Positions 9,930 to 21,843 of a stretch of 64,000 bases of DNA are shown one piece after another. The position numbers were made by a program, and so were the translations under genes. Below the pieces are notes generated by a model. It did no database searches and was not told the origin of the DNA. It worked only from the letters and a program-made list of their open reading frames with translations. Origin of the DNA: Cryptomeria japonica (taxonomy: Eukaryota; Streptophyta; Pinopsida; Cupressales; Cupressaceae); NCBI RefSeq assembly GCF_030272615.1, contig NC_081413.1, positions 187,330,669 to 187,394,668 on the forward strand, written 5' to 3'. Every line of letters begins with the position of its first letter. The stretch's first letter is position 1.

Positions 9930-10990
9930 TTAGAAGGATTTTGTTGGTTGGTTTTTCAAGCATGTCCCCTTCTGAATTTGACAACCGATATGCTCCTGAT
10001 CCATAGGCTGATATGTTGACAAAGGGTCCCAACTAGTTAGATTCAAACTTCCCCTTCTTTTCTTGATCTTGCTGATGATTAGCAACTTTGAAAGCCCTTG
10101 GGATGACATTGTGATTATAGCTTATGCACTTTCATTGCCGATATGCCTTGAGATGGTCATAGGAACATTATCATTTTTCATAAAGAAGCTCTAGTTCATG
10201 CAACCTGTTCACTCGATATTCCTCATCTGGTGTGAGGACCTTCAAAAATACTTAGAGAGATGGGATTTCTACCTCAAGGGGTAGAATTGCTTTTGAACCA
10301 TGCACCAATGAATATGGTGTAGCCCCTGTAGGTCTAAAGTGTCAGATTGAGTTGTACATGCCAATCCTTGCCAGCATCATTTACTATTTTCTTGAGGATT
10401 TTTAGGATTGTTTTGTATGATGCTTCCGCTTGGATATTCCCCTGTGGGTAGTATGGTGTGGAAAAGCGATGTTGGATTTTGAATCATTTGCATAGATCTT
10501 ACACATCTTGATTATTGAAAGGACGTTTGTTATCTGTGATGATGGAACTGGGAATGCCATATCTACAAATGAGATAGTTTAGGATGAATGATGAGATCTG
10601 CTTTCCAGTTACAGTGGTCATCGGGACTACTTTGATCCACTTGGTGAAGTTATTCGTGGTGGTGATAATGAACTTATGCCCATTTGAAGAGGAAGGATGA
10701 ATCTTTCCTACTAGATCAAGTCCCCATTGATAGAAAGGCCAAGATGTGGTGAAGGGTTGCAGTTCCTGTGCTGGTGTATGTATGAGATTACCATGAATTT
10801 GACATTTAGGATATTTTTTAGCAAATTGATATGACTCTCTCTCCATTGTCGGCTAGTAATATCCCATTCTCAGAAGTTTCTTGGTGAGAGTAGGACCACT
10901 TGAATGCATACCACAAATACCTTCATGAAGCTCATGTAAGGCGGAGTCAGATTCGTTATGATCGAGGCATCAAATAAGAGTACCATCTAG
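9930..10990 (-). pseudogene. G3 integrase remnant
   Basis: The open piece at 10499-10846 carries the start of the catalytic core: GLDLVGK with the first Asp and IITDNKRPF with the second Asp. The following frame (to about 10400) contains YYPQGN, where the catalytic Glu should lie a few residues on. The C-terminal part is broken by stops. Compared with G4 integrase (52995-54104) the domain order is the same. The function would have been insertion of element DNA; this copy cannot make it. Confidence 0.8.
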
Positions 10991-11009
10991 AACTCGATGG
11001 TAAAGTGTG

Positions 11010-11648
11010 TCAGCGGTTAAGGTATAGCGGGTGACTTGTCGGATGAAGCTGCGATTTTGGTTGTGAGATAGGTCGGGAGGGAGAGTATTTTTTTTTGAGA
11101 TAATCATAGATCATCCCGTATAGAGGTGAATCCAAACCTGTTAGGGCATAGATGACTTGGGATGCATAATTGTCATAGGTTGGGGACAACAATTGCTCCA
11201 CCAGGAATTTGTAATGACTCTGTTTATCTGGAATTTGTTGAAGTGAGGCAATAGTGGTCATTGCATCGATAGCTCTGTTGTCCAATCTTGGAATTTTCTC
11301 AAAGGTGATGTGCACAAAGTACTTTTTGAAGTCATCCACCATTCTCTTATAAGGCATTAACTTATCATCTTTCCTCTGATAGTCATCGTTGATCTGGTTG
11401 ATAACTAATTGAGAATCCCCATAGACTCTTAATTCTATGATTCACCATTCTACAAACACTTTGATTCCTATTACCAGGGCTTCATATTCAACAATGTTGT
11501 TGGTGCATGGAAATATTAGTCTGTAAGATCTTGGAATTGTGTGCCGCTTTGGAGTGACGAACAGGATGCCGACACCCGATCCATGTTGTGTATAGGATCC
11601 ATCAAAGTATAGGGTCCATTTCTTGGGCGTGATAGTGAGAACATCCAT
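11010..11648 (-). pseudogene. G3 second (archaeal-type) RNase H remnant
   Basis: Fragments 11442-11648 and 11010-11357 together form an RNase H fold placed between the RT-linked RNase H and integrase. The first carries YFDGSYTQHGSG with the first catalytic Asp and NIVEYEAL with the Glu. The second carries the C-terminal helix (PRLDNRAIDAMTTIASL), which matches the NxxADxLA region of the family. This extra RNase H is the hallmark of the plant Tat lineage (established knowledge). Confidence 0.75.
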
Positions 11649-11699
11649 ATATCAAAATTCCACCTGTAGTGGGTGTTGGTCTAGTAGTGGTGCTTCTGC

Positions 11700-12504
11700 C
11701 AGTTGATCTGCAATTGTTTGTCCTTTGATAACCCATCATTCTATGTACTAAATATCAAACTCACTTAGAATCATGACCCATTTAGCTAATCTTTCGTGAG
11801 AGCTGCCTTGCTGAGTAGATACTTGAGAGGATCAATTTTTTCTCTCAACTTGATTGTGTGGGCGAAAATATAGTGGCAAAACTATTGAGAAACAAACACC
11901 ATTGCTAAGAAAGCCTTTTCGATGAATGTATGATTGAGTTCATATCCATTCAAAGTCCTGCTGATGTAATATATATCCCTTTCTTTTCTTGTTGGATCTT
12001 CTTGTGCTAGCAGTGCCCCCAATGATAATTTTGTTGTTGATATATAGAGGATGAGTGGCTTGCCTGCTATTGGAGGTACCAAAACTAGTGGATTCATCAG
12101 ATATTGTTTGAGCTGGTGGAATGATTCTGCACACTTATCTTCCCATTTGAAAGGTATATTCTTATGAAGCAGATGATTGAATGGAAGAAATTTATCTGTT
12201 AATTGTGATGAATCATCAGATGGATTGTAGCCTACCCTACAGAGATCGTAGCTGGGTGATGTTTTTAGGAGGTAGCATCTCCATGATAGTCCAAACCTTT
12301 GCTAGATCTACTTCGATGCCCTTTTCTGATACAATGTAGCCCAACAATTGTCGGATGTGACCCCGAAGACACACTTCTTAGGGTTTAATCTGACATTGAA
12401 TTGCTCCAATCATTGAAAGATTTTATCTAGCATGCTCAGGTGTTCTGCTCTGGTGAATGATTTAGCTAGAAAATCATCCACATAATCCTCCATTAAAGTA
12501 TGTA
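11700..12504 (-). pseudogene. G3 RT palm end, thumb and first RNase H remnant
   Basis: The YVDD catalytic box lies at about 12470-12487, one frame away from the upstream RT ORF, so there is a 1-nt frameshift near 12505. NPKKCVFGVT follows. The fragment 11882-12097 has the connection and RNase H start, with LSLGALLAQED and ELNHTFIEKAFLAMVF. Several stops interrupt it. The equivalent intact-looking order is seen in G4 at 54475-55260. Confidence 0.8.
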
Positions 12505-13527
12505 TCATGTCATGGATCTTTGATAAGTTGCACCAATATTTTTCAAGCCAAAAGGCATGACATTCCAACAATATGTACCCCATGGATAGGTGAATGCAGT
12601 TTTATCTTGATCCTCTAGGGATATCTTGATTTGGTTATAGCCAGAGAAGCCATCCATTAATGATAACATTGTGTTCCCTGTTGTTATATCCATAATAGTG
12701 TTGATGCTTGGCAAAGGAAAGTCATCCTTCAGACATGCTTTGTTGACATCCCTAAAGTTTGTACATATTCTGATACTTTTATCTGGTTTAGAAACTGGTA
12801 GAATATTTGAGATCCACTCGGGATAGTTTATAGGTCGGTTGAATCCGACATCTAATAACTTCTTTAGTTCTTCTTTGACCAATAATGGCACATATGGATC
12901 CATCTTTCTTAATTTTTGCTTGACAGGCTTAGCTCCAGGAGCAATGGATAAGTGATGCATGATCAGATTTGGATCTACCCCTGGCATGTCAGCATAAGAC
13001 CAAGAAAAATTGATTTCCTTTTCCTTGAAGAATTTGATAAAATTTGGTTGTTCTTTTTTTGTGAGTGATTCTGCCAAATGTATGGTTTTGATTGTTGCTT
13101 CAGTGTTGATATTTATTGATTGAGTTGGCCCAATCAAGATTGGTGACCTTTCCTGATAATGTTCAGGAAGAGTGTTAAGTCTCCCATCTTTAGGTGGCTC
13201 AAAAAGGTTTTCACCTTTAGATACGTCCTTTATTTTTACTTTTTTGTGATCTAATACTGCCATTAATTGGTTTTCACCATTAAATCCATTGTTTATTTCA
13301 TTTTTGCGACTGAGGCACTTGGTACTCTCCTGATTGCAAATATCATTACGTTGTTCTTTGGTGGAGCATTTTTTTGGGTTGATTGAGCTCAAGTATTGGA
13401 TAATGGATTCATCGTTTGGGAATATTGGTATATTGTGGTAGTCGAGTTCTTCCTGGTCTATGAGATCAGGATATATGAGCGGTAAGGAGTCATTTGGTGG
13501 GTTAAGATCAACTGCTATAAGTGTCAT
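12505..13527 (-). CDS. G3 reverse transcriptase N-terminal part (340-codon fragment)
   Basis: The first 150 residues are a charged linker. From about 165 the RT fingers and palm begin: WSYADMPGVDP, then AKPVKQKLRKMDP, LLDVGFNRPINYPEW, the FRDVNKAC block, DGFSGYNQI with the first catalytic Asp, and MPFGLKNIGATYQ at the end. It stops just before the YVDD box because of a frameshift. The ATG at 13527 is internal to the ancestral polyprotein and not a true start. Confidence 0.85.
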   Translation of the reverse strand: MTLIAVDLNPPNDSLPLIYPDLIDQEELDYHNIPIFPNDESIIQYLSSINPKKCSTKEQRNDICNQESTKCLSRKNEINNGFNGENQLMAVLDHKKVKIKDVSKGENLFEPPKDGRLNTLPEHYQERSPILIGPTQSININTEATIKTIHLAESLTKKEQPNFIKFFKEKEINFSWSYADMPGVDPNLIMHHLSIAPGAKPVKQKLRKMDPYVPLLVKEELKKLLDVGFNRPINYPEWISNILPVSKPDKSIRICTNFRDVNKACLKDDFPLPSINTIMDITTGNTMLSLMDGFSGYNQIKISLEDQDKTAFTYPWGTYCWNVMPFGLKNIGATYQRSMT

Positions 13528-14775
13528 GATGGAGTCATCATTATAGTCATTTGGGATATTGGTGAGGTCTATCAGATTTTTGAGGTCTTTGATGGTATTC
13601 TCTTCGATATTGCCTTGTTCGTATTATCGCTTCTTGTTCTCGCTAGCCTCGTAGATATGTTGTGGTCTGAATTCAAATGATCAAGATCTTGAGTCTCGTC
13701 CCTTCTAAGAAAGGGGTGTGTATGAATGGATTGTATCCAACTCAATATCTTTAGTAACATCAAAACAAATATCCCACTCATTCTCATTGGAATCGGTTTC
13801 AGAATCACTGTCCTAGGTTACCTTGCTGAATCTGACAGGTATGCTCTATGGTGAGAAAAGATCACTGATAATTGACACAAGTTTAGTAGCTTGTTCTGAT
13901 TCAGGATTGGTGCTTGCTTGTTCTCTTTGAATTTGTTCATACACCATTTCTTTTTTGTGAGTAGCAATATCTTTAGGTTGTGGGTCCACCTTGGTTTGAT
14001 CAGGTTCTTGTACATGATGTACCTTTTTATAAGAAGCTTCCTCCTTTTGAACATGGATCTCTTCTTGTCATCTTTCATTTTCTTGATGCTTTTTCTCCTT
14101 GTCTTTTCTGTTGCTTTGTGTAGTGCTTCTTGCCATGAGTCTTCATTATATTTTTTCTTTGCCTTTCATTGAGGTTTTTGATGATGATTTTGTTTTTACA
14201 CAAGTAGAACATGCTGTCCATACCCAAGTCCTATTTTGTCTCTTGCAAATTGTGAAGAAAGTTGTAGGGGTTCTATGATGCCTTCTTGGCACTTGACAAT
14301 AGGTCCTTTTTCTTTGTATCCCATTCGTTGCATGATATGGAACCCATTTCCATACTATTTTGTTGGTATGACCACTTCTATGGTAGCAACTCTAATTTCT
14401 TCTTCATCCTTGTATAGCCAACTAAGGATGTCTTTATTTTCTGATTCTTCAGCCAGTATGCCCATTTGGATAAATTTACCATCAAAATTGGTGATGGGTT
14501 GTGTTGCCTGATGTCTTGATATGGAAGGTTGTCCATAATAACTTGGTAAAGTTGGTGATTTAGATAGACACAGGTTGAAAAGAGTACTCCCCCATGCCTT
14601 GGTCCTTTATTTTCATCTTTTGCTTGAAGTTCATGGATAGGGACTTGAGTTCTTCTTGATGGTTAGATGTCAAGGAAGCTTGGGCCTCCCTATTGTGTGG
14701 AACTAGGCTATCTTGAGCTTCCCCCATAGCATTGCAATACTGAAAAGGGTTATTATCTGCAGATATTGAAATTTC
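13528..14775 (-). pseudogene. G3 protease-RT linker with G-patch-like motif
   Basis: Translation on the minus strand at about 14215-14355 gives GFHIMQRMGYKEKGPI, then EGIIEPL and DKIGLGYG. This is the pattern of a G-patch module (Gly-rich, ending in GLGY). The same module is in G4 at 57585-57725 with GFTILRKMGY, KRKEGISEP and SLGYG. The rest of the linker is charged and broken by stops and frameshifts. Confidence 0.6.
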
Positions 14776-15406
14776 CTATCCATTGTATGGGAACTTGATA
14801 CATTGATGGTACGTGGAAGGCACCACTTGCATTTCATGGATCCATGGATGACCCAATTGTATATTGTATGTCAAGTCCATGTCCAAGAATTGGCACATGG
14901 TGTCTCTTTGTACAGGACCTACCTGAATGGGTAGTATTATAGTTCCTTCAGATGACCTCTCTTCACCATCATGGGCTTTGATAATGATTTTCTTTTTGGG
15001 ATCAATAGACTGCTCAAAGAAGCCCAATGCATAGATAAGATTTAGAGAACATATGTTTAGACCAACTCATCCATCTATTAATACTCCTTTTACCTAATGT
15101 TTATAGACTAAGACCTTGATATGTAGTGGGGTATTATGCAAATGATTCAAGGAGACATCATCCTATTCAAAAAAAAGATATGTTGTGTGGTACCATCATA
15201 TGGGCCGCCATGGCTTGGAATCGATCAATATCCATATCATTTGCAATGGTTGTTTCAATAAGATCTTGCTCCAAGATATTCTTGTGTTTTGGTGAAAGTT
15301 TGAGAAACTCAAGTATAGATATCTGAGTAAGTGTTCTCCGTACTTGATCGACCAAGTTATATCGAATCTTGTGTAGAGTTGTTGATGTTGATGTGTTCCC
15401 TTTCAA
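14776..15406 (-). pseudogene. G3 aspartic protease remnant
   Basis: Fragments 15167-15406 and 14776-15027 flank the active site. The active-site strand at about 15075-15100 reads GVLIDG-stop-VGLNI, where G4 has VLIDGGAGLNI. The second piece includes LPIQVGPVQRDT, LGHPWIHEM and IKFPYNG, the conserved C-terminal half of these proteases. The family uses D-G-G or D-x-G in place of D-T-G. Confidence 0.75.
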
Positions 15407-15436
15407 GACATATTATTGTTCTCTTGTGGTCACATT

Positions 15437-15760
15437 TATCTATGCATGTTCTTGTTTGTCTTTGATTTTTATGACATTTGCTTGGTTGTCATATGTCGAT
15501 GTGATTGATGGTGTTTTCGTATATGTGATTAATATGAGCTCCTTTGGTATTGTTGGACATTGATGCTCCCCCTTTGTCATAATTTGGAAGAGGATTTTTG
15601 AAAGCTTCATGGTCACTATTGGTTTTATGACCATCGACCATTAAGTCACCCTTGTCTATCATGTCTTGAACTATGTTCTTCAACCTCATGCAATCATTCA
15701 TGTTATGCCTTTTGTTTCAATGATAATCACAATAATGTGAGTCATTCCACAAGGGTGGTT
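15437..15760 (-). pseudogene. G3 gag zinc knuckle region
   Basis: At about 15690-15740 the minus strand encodes a CX2HX4HX4C-like knuckle with one stop and one changed residue (CDYH, then KRHNMNDC), followed by a basic and acidic helix (15489-15701). It corresponds to YCNFHRNKGHHTNNC in G4 at 59014. The knuckle would bind element RNA during packaging. Confidence 0.65.
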
Positions 15761-17230
15761 TGACTTGGGGTTCAAAGTTGCTTGTGGCTGGCAATGTGAT
15801 GATCTTATTTGCCAATAGCTTTTGAAATGCTGATTCTAAGGTTTATCCTAATGGTGTGTAAGCATTAGTGTTGCCTCTTTGGTTTGTGCAGTTCCCTTGG
15901 TTGTTGTTGTTGTTGTTGTTTGACATTGAAATTCCTTGGTTGGTATTTCACTGATAAGTGTTAGTGCATTGATTAGCACTTTTTTTTATCATTATTGGAT
16001 GGTGGGTTGCCTGATGAAGTCAATACTGGTTATTTAGACTTCACATTGTTGGCATCGATTACCCCATCATTAACATTGTTTTTGTTCCTTGTCCAAAATC
16101 TGGAATTGTCTGAATTGTTGTTATTGTTTTTATTGTTAAAGGTGTTATTGTTTGATGAATTAACACCTTCCTTAAAGAACTTCAATGTTCCTTTCTTGAT
16201 GGAAGCTTCATCTACTTGGATACTGTTTTATATTAATTTTGCAAAAGATGGTATACATTATAATTTGAGTTGATAACTCATCTCACTATTTAGATTGTCT
16301 ATGAAGATCTCCATCTTTTCCTTTTCAGGCACATCTCATGGATATCTTGAGACCATGCACCTCCATCATTGTAGAAACACCATGAACGTTTCATTATTTT
16401 TTTGTTTTGTGTTACACACATCCAGCATGGTGATTATGTGTTAGATGTTATAGGAGTATTGTGTTATGAATTTTTTCACCAACTCATCAAATGATCTGAT
16501 GGGAGGTGTGAGTTTTGACAACCACTCCATTATTTTTCCTCCCAAACTTCTTGGGAATAATCTCATTAAGTATGTGCTATTTTAAGAAAACTCTAAGCTC
16601 ATGGTTCAAAATTCTTGAACGTGATCACGGGGATCACTCTTACCATCATATTTGTCATACTTTGGTATATCTGAATTTGGGGGAAAAGGGACCATGTTCA
16701 ATCTCCTATCAAAAGGATAAGGACAAATGTCTAATGAATATCGCACTATGGTTCCTTGTTGCATGTCCTGCATTTTTCTTTGAAGTGTTTGGAGTTATTG
16801 TGTAAGAGCACATAAAGGCATATTTGTCTTTTGATGTGGAGCTTCCCCTCATTCATTAAGATTGTCCTAATTGTAGGCATGGTCTTGTTCATGGGTGTGA
16901 TCTTGGTTGCATATGTGTTCTTGACCATGTGCCTCTTCTTCTCTCTGTTGTTCTTGATAAGTATAGTTTCTCACTCTTGTTCTTGAAATTCTCTCATCTA
17001 TATTCCTTAAGTTTTTTGTGTCGAAATCCTCAGGAATATTGACTCCTTTTCTAGTTAGCATTAGTAGATATTTTTCCTTATCCACTTCTATAAGTTTTTC
17101 TATGAGTGTTTGGAAAGATGTGTTCTCTTGACATTCTTGGAGAAGTTTGTTGGTGATCTTTGTTTCTCCCATATTCGCATATTTATCAAAAGGATTGGAT
17201 AGTCTATGACTCATACTTGATTCTAGTTGT
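15761..17230 (-). pseudogene. G3 gag (downstream part, cut by T2)
   Basis: The capsid-like core lies at about 16400-16740 on the minus strand (RYSLDICPYPF, then KYDGKSDPRDHV and TYLMRLFPRSLGG), matching G4 gag at 59596-60357. The upstream open piece (16867-17289) holds a conserved DKEKYLLMLTRKG block and a His/Gln/Glu-rich linker. T2 is inserted at 17231, in a QQLESS stretch. The frame resumes at 47227 on the far side of T2. Confidence 0.8.
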
Positions 17231-18473
17231 TGTAATGGTGGGAAAATGATGAGTGATAGATCAAGAGGAAAACTAACTCTTTCCATCAAAAAGAGATGAG
17301 AGTTTCACTATTGGTTATCCTTCAAGCACTTTTCACTATTGCATTAGGGAGATAAGGGGCAATTCACTAGATCTAGTCTCCACACAAAGATGATAGATTG
17401 AATTCTAAATGAATTAAGGGTGTTATGATGATCCCCTTATTCCCTTTTGTTTGTGGAAAAAAAATTGATTGAATTATGTAGTGTAAAAGTGACAAATAAG
17501 CGACTATAACTTGAGATCTGAATATGGGATGAAGCTATGCACTTGGATTTGGTTGTAAAATGTCAAGACGAAGTTAGCCTGCAAATTTGATGAAAAGTTG
17601 TCTAGACCATGGCGGGAATGTACATGATCCTCCAAAAAATCCACAAAATGAAAAGGGATTTTCCATCTCTGCAAATGAAGACCGAATCTGAAAGTATAGC
17701 TGCACACCTTCAACCTACACATAGAAAAGAGAGGGAAATGTGTTGGGATTGTGGTTTTGTCTTTAGGTCAAACTCTAGTTTTGGAATTAACCAAGTAATG
17801 AAAGAAAACACTTGCAGGTAGATGTAAATGAAAGACTGAATTGTAAATCACCTCAAGGGAGGTTGTAGTAGCAATGTTGATAGAAATGTTTGTGTGGAAT
17901 TGAATGTTGAAAGGGATCTCCTCTTCAATGTTTGAATCCTTGACTTGAATGCAATGCCTAGCCTTTAGGGAGACTTAAGAATTCTCAATGCTGGAAAAGA
18001 ATGCTTGAATGATTGAATTCTTGAATGCTTGATTGCTTGAACATATCCAACTTTGAGCTATCCAACCTTATGCAAATGAGAGGACAAATGCCTCTTAAAT
18101 ACATATTTGAAGATTTGATTTCCTGCTCACTGCACAACCCATAATGCTTGCACTAGAAAGGTCCTACCCAAAAATAGGGTAGGGATAGGGGTGCCACGCC
18201 CCTATCGTGGGAGGATAGGGGCACCATGCCCCTGTCAAAGGGAGGACAAGGACACCACACACCTATCCAAGGGGGGATGGGGGCGCCATGCCCCTGTCCT
18301 ACCCCTATCTCCAGGGTAGAGTATGGATAGAGTGATGCAGAGGCCAAGGAAGAAGCAATTTTCACAAGCCGAGCACTCTTCGGTCTTTGATTAGGCTCGA
18401 GGATTCGAGTTCCAATGTGTGAGGACCCTAATGCAGTCATAAATTGCTAGGGTCACAATTTTATGACACCACA
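17231..18473 (-). repeat. T2 3' LTR (1243 bp)
   Basis: Read on the minus strand it starts TGTGGTGTCATAAAATTGTG after a polypurine tract and ends CCCACCATTACA. It aligns fully with the 5' LTR at 46000-47226. A GC-rich minisatellite lies at 18170-18300. The copy of the family stem-loop is at about 17603-17633. Confidence 0.92.
18170..18300. repeat. GC-rich minisatellite in T2 3' LTR
   Basis: About four units of near 31 bp share GGGGCACCATGCCCCTGTC, whose core is a palindrome. The 5' LTR has about three units at 46950-47070, so the array differs in copy number between two LTRs that were identical at insertion. Confidence 0.8.
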
Positions 18474-19223
18474 TCTAGCCCCCACTTTAGCAGGAGTATG
18501 AGCATATAGCGATATTGTTGGTAAAGTACAAGGAAACATGATTGAAAGACTTTTACCACATCAAGGAGGCAAGAAGCACCAAGCCCCCAACGGACTTAGG
18601 ATCTTACAAATTTGATTGGCAAAGTAAAAGGGAAGATCGAGAAGGGGAGAACCATGACTGCAAGTAGAAAAGTTCCCTTCACTATGAGTCATGAAAATAA
18701 GGATACAAAAGATTACAAAGCAAAGCAAAGTTCACTAAATAATTCTAAGTATCACAAGAAGGAAAGAATTAGCGGAGTGTATGCCCCCACAATAAATTGA
18801 TCATACACGCCTTATCGGGAGTGATGGCTTTAAGGTAGAATACACCCAAGAGAGAGAGAAGAGAGGGAGCATGTTATCATAAGGATTTAGCCCCCAATCT
18901 AGGTATAAAGCCAAGGATAATGAAGACAAAACACGAGGTAGTGTCACTTTCCTCAGGGTCAGTATGCTATATGATAAGTCATGTATATCATGTATGTATA
19001 TGCATATAGTAATCTTCATTCCCCAAGGAGGGTCACTACCTTAGAAGAAAGGGAAGAGAGGACGTCTTTTGAGTCAACATGAAAGAGACCTAGAAAAGAT
19101 CTCAATGCCTTGCATCATCTCCAAGTAGACATTAAGGGAACAATAGAAGAACATGGATACATATAGAATAATGGTCACAAAAGAGAAAGAAGGGAGAGAG
19201 AAAGATCTATAGTGCTAGTATCG
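18474..19223 (-). other. T2 polypurine tract and 3' untranslated region
   Basis: The minus strand ends AAAGTGGGGGCTAGA (18488-18474), next to the LTR. The rest aligns with 4149-4899 of T1. No ORF is supported. Confidence 0.75.
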
Positions 19224-19845
19224 CTAATCTAGCACAACATCCACCTCCTGATCTTGTTGATCACTATTTTGGGAAAGCAAGCAACACGCCAGAGGAGCGA
19301 TATCGAGCACAACAAATGAAGCTATCACATGATCCAAACAAGGACTATGCTCATGTTGTAAGTTGCTTTGTTTGATTCTAGGAGCTAGGATTAAAGTTTG
19401 TGAAAACTCAAATGATAAATGCTTATCCACATCAATATATTCATGCTCACTGTCAGAAGCATTAGGAGTTGTATTACCATTATGAATAAGATTTTCACTC
19501 ATTTCTTCATCAAAGTTTAAAGAAAGAGGAGCAAGAACAAGAATAGGAGTAACACCATCACATGTTTTATGCAACTTATGATTTGGAGATGTTGGATGAA
19601 CATCTTTCTTAGGATAAAAGGGAATCATGTCAATTGTTGGAGTCTGAGGAGATTGAGTATTTTGAGGGATAACTTCAAGAGCTTGAATGCGGCATCTTCG
19701 TCAGTGTTCTCGCGCACAACAATTCTGTCGAGTCTTAGTGGAAGGTTGAGAAGAAGGAGGAACACTTGAAAAAGTAGGGATGTTTCTCTCCTTGATAGTT
19801 GAAGGTTTAGGTTTAGGTCTTTTTGGTTGAACAATAGGAGAAGCG
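19224..19845 (-). pseudogene. T2 gag C-terminal part (right of B7 in gag order)
   Basis: The open piece 19224-19628 (134 codons) is the acidic C-terminal tail, ending VDVVLD and a stop as in T1. Upstream, the Pro-rich segment (PSTKTRQNC, then PQNTQSPQTP) continues to the B7 junction. A TGA replaces Arg in the CAREH-stop-RR region, close to the TGA that ends the T1 ORF. The gag reading frame is restored exactly if B7 and one GGCCT copy are removed. Confidence 0.8.
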
Positions 19846-19850
19846 GGCCT

Positions 19851-20592
19851 TGTTGACGTGTGTTTTGACACACCCACCAACAGTCAGGTAGTTTATGCAA
19901 ACACTCACCACCTCTCTTGAAAAGTAACGAGTTTGGAAGAAGTCACTACCCCAAGGTCTTTTTAGTTGGGTCTCGACGGTGATGGATAACTCAATGGTTG
20001 ATGTGGTTATACCTGTAAAGGGGCATGTTGGTTAGATCTAAATCTCGCTGGTTTATTAAACAATTGCACTTTTCCTCTTTTTTTTCTATTTTATGATTTA
20101 AGATTCTCTAGGGAAATAAAATGCGAAGCATAAGGGAAACAAGAAAATAACAATAAAGATCAATACAATGACAACTTAATAAACTATTCAATTAGCTCCC
20201 TGCAATTCAAGCAATTATCAAATATTATCCAAGTTAGCATTCAACAACGAACTTCCATAAAACCTGCAAAATCATCAATTTCACAAATCTATGGACATAA
20301 AATCATCAACAATATGGCCTATCACAGTAATTCTCATACAACATTGACATGCGCAATATGGTTCATAACATGATAGACAAAAAGATTACCACGTTGCTAA
20401 CTCAAAATAATAGATGTTACCCGATTACACAAAACAATTTAGTAGAATATAAATATAGATCAGGCAATCTACAAGCTACTTTTCATATTAATCTTCATGA
20501 ATGTATATCAAAAATAACTCAAACATCTTAATAATTTGCAAAATACTCTAAAAAAATCTCTAAGTAGGCCACAAATCATCAATTTGGGACCC
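19851..20592 (-). repeat. B7 terminal (LTR-like) segment shared with X6
   Basis: This block is collinear with 34969-35658 and shares internal landmarks (AAATAAAATRCGAAGC, GATAGACAAAAAGATTA, CATATTAATCT). On the minus strand it ends GTGTGTCAAAACACACGTCA-ACA, the same 3' terminus as the X6 LTRs. Its last ~220 bp are also similar to the X6 LTR 3' ends. Short ORFs here are not conserved. Confidence 0.8.
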
Positions 20593-20888
20593 TTACAAAT
20601 GAATCTAACTTCTCAATTTATAGAAGTTTCCCACCCTACTATCTAGGAAATAACTCTACTCTAAATTAAGAACTGATCCTAGGAGTCGGAGTTAACTTGC
20701 AAGTTTCTACCTCGATACTCCACTTAACAACTACAAAATGGGGATTACATGAGCACTAAGAGAACCCTGCTTGGTGAGACACATTTTCGTAATCATGCAA
20801 AATTTCTCTTAAAACTAGAACTTGGGTAGGAGCAGTAGTTTAAAAATACAAGAAAAAGTTTTGCTATCTTTAGCAATTGTGTGCTTAA
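20593..20888 (-). other. B7 segment between ORF and terminal block
   Basis: No gene is seen. On the minus strand a TATA-like CTATAAAT lies at about 20620, which could mean that an LTR promoter begins within this stretch. No second copy is available to test that. Confidence 0.4.
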
Positions 20889-20892
20889 CTTT

Positions 20893-21843
20893 TTATTTCT
20901 TAGTAAAAGCCTTATAATTTTCAATTATGCATGCAACTACTTGGATTGGCAGATTGGCTACATGCTTAGTTCTAAATTTATATTTCTTCAAAGCCTCATC
21001 TGCATGTACTCCTTGTTCCTCTAACTCCTTTACCGTATCTGCCACCTCTTGACACTGAGTAATCATCTCTGTGTATCTATCCATAAGGGCGATGTCGAAC
21101 TGGGCGGCAGGTCCTAGGTTTTGTGCCTCATATGCATCCCATTGATTCAAGACTTGCTGTTGGTATATTATTCTAGTATCAGCTATTCTGAGGCCAAAAG
21201 GCCCTAGTACATTCATCACAAAATTTTCATATGACAAAATCTCCCTGAGGAGAGGGTCCCAAATGTTAGTCATCTCCTTGATATACTGCTGATACATCTC
21301 TATTTTCAGCTCCAAAATGTATATGTAGGACTGTAAATTCTCACAACTATCCCCTCCTAAGAGGTCTTCTTTTGCTATCAGGTCTTCTCCTAACCGTAGT
21401 ATCTTTTTCAAAATTAGAAGTTGTTTATTAAAGGTGTTCTCCTTTCTCTCCCATTGTGTGGAGCATATTGCCAAAGCTCCACCTGCCTATACTGCCTTAC
21501 GATATATTTCCATTATATTCTGCAGAAATAATCTAATCTTGGCTACATTTACTTGAGTCCAAGATTTGGCAGCCGTAGCTACTCGTCTTACCTCTAGTTG
21601 TTCCTTTACCTCGCCCTCTGGTAGTGATGAGGTTGAAGGTAGGTCATCCATTCTACAAGAATCTAGAGGTTTACACATCTCTATTAGGAGCTCTTTATAT
21701 TGCCCAAGTTGTGCCTTAAGCTCCATATTTGAGGTATGCTCTTTTTCCATGCGCCCTCTGACAACACTTGTGGCCAACTCCAAGGTATCTAGCTCTCCCC
21801 ACTTGGTTTGCTTACCCAAATTCACCTGAGACATTTGATACAT
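20893..21843 (-). CDS. B7 ORF fragments, coiled-coil C-terminus
   Basis: Two open fragments in one frame (21487-21843 and 20893-21474) are separated by one TAG. The sequence is mostly helical with heptad-like Leu/Ile spacing (LRLGEDLIAKEDLL, IYILELKIEMYQQYIKEM). It ends in a short basic tail before a TAA. It could mediate self-assembly, as gag coiled coils do; this is inference. Confidence 0.45.
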
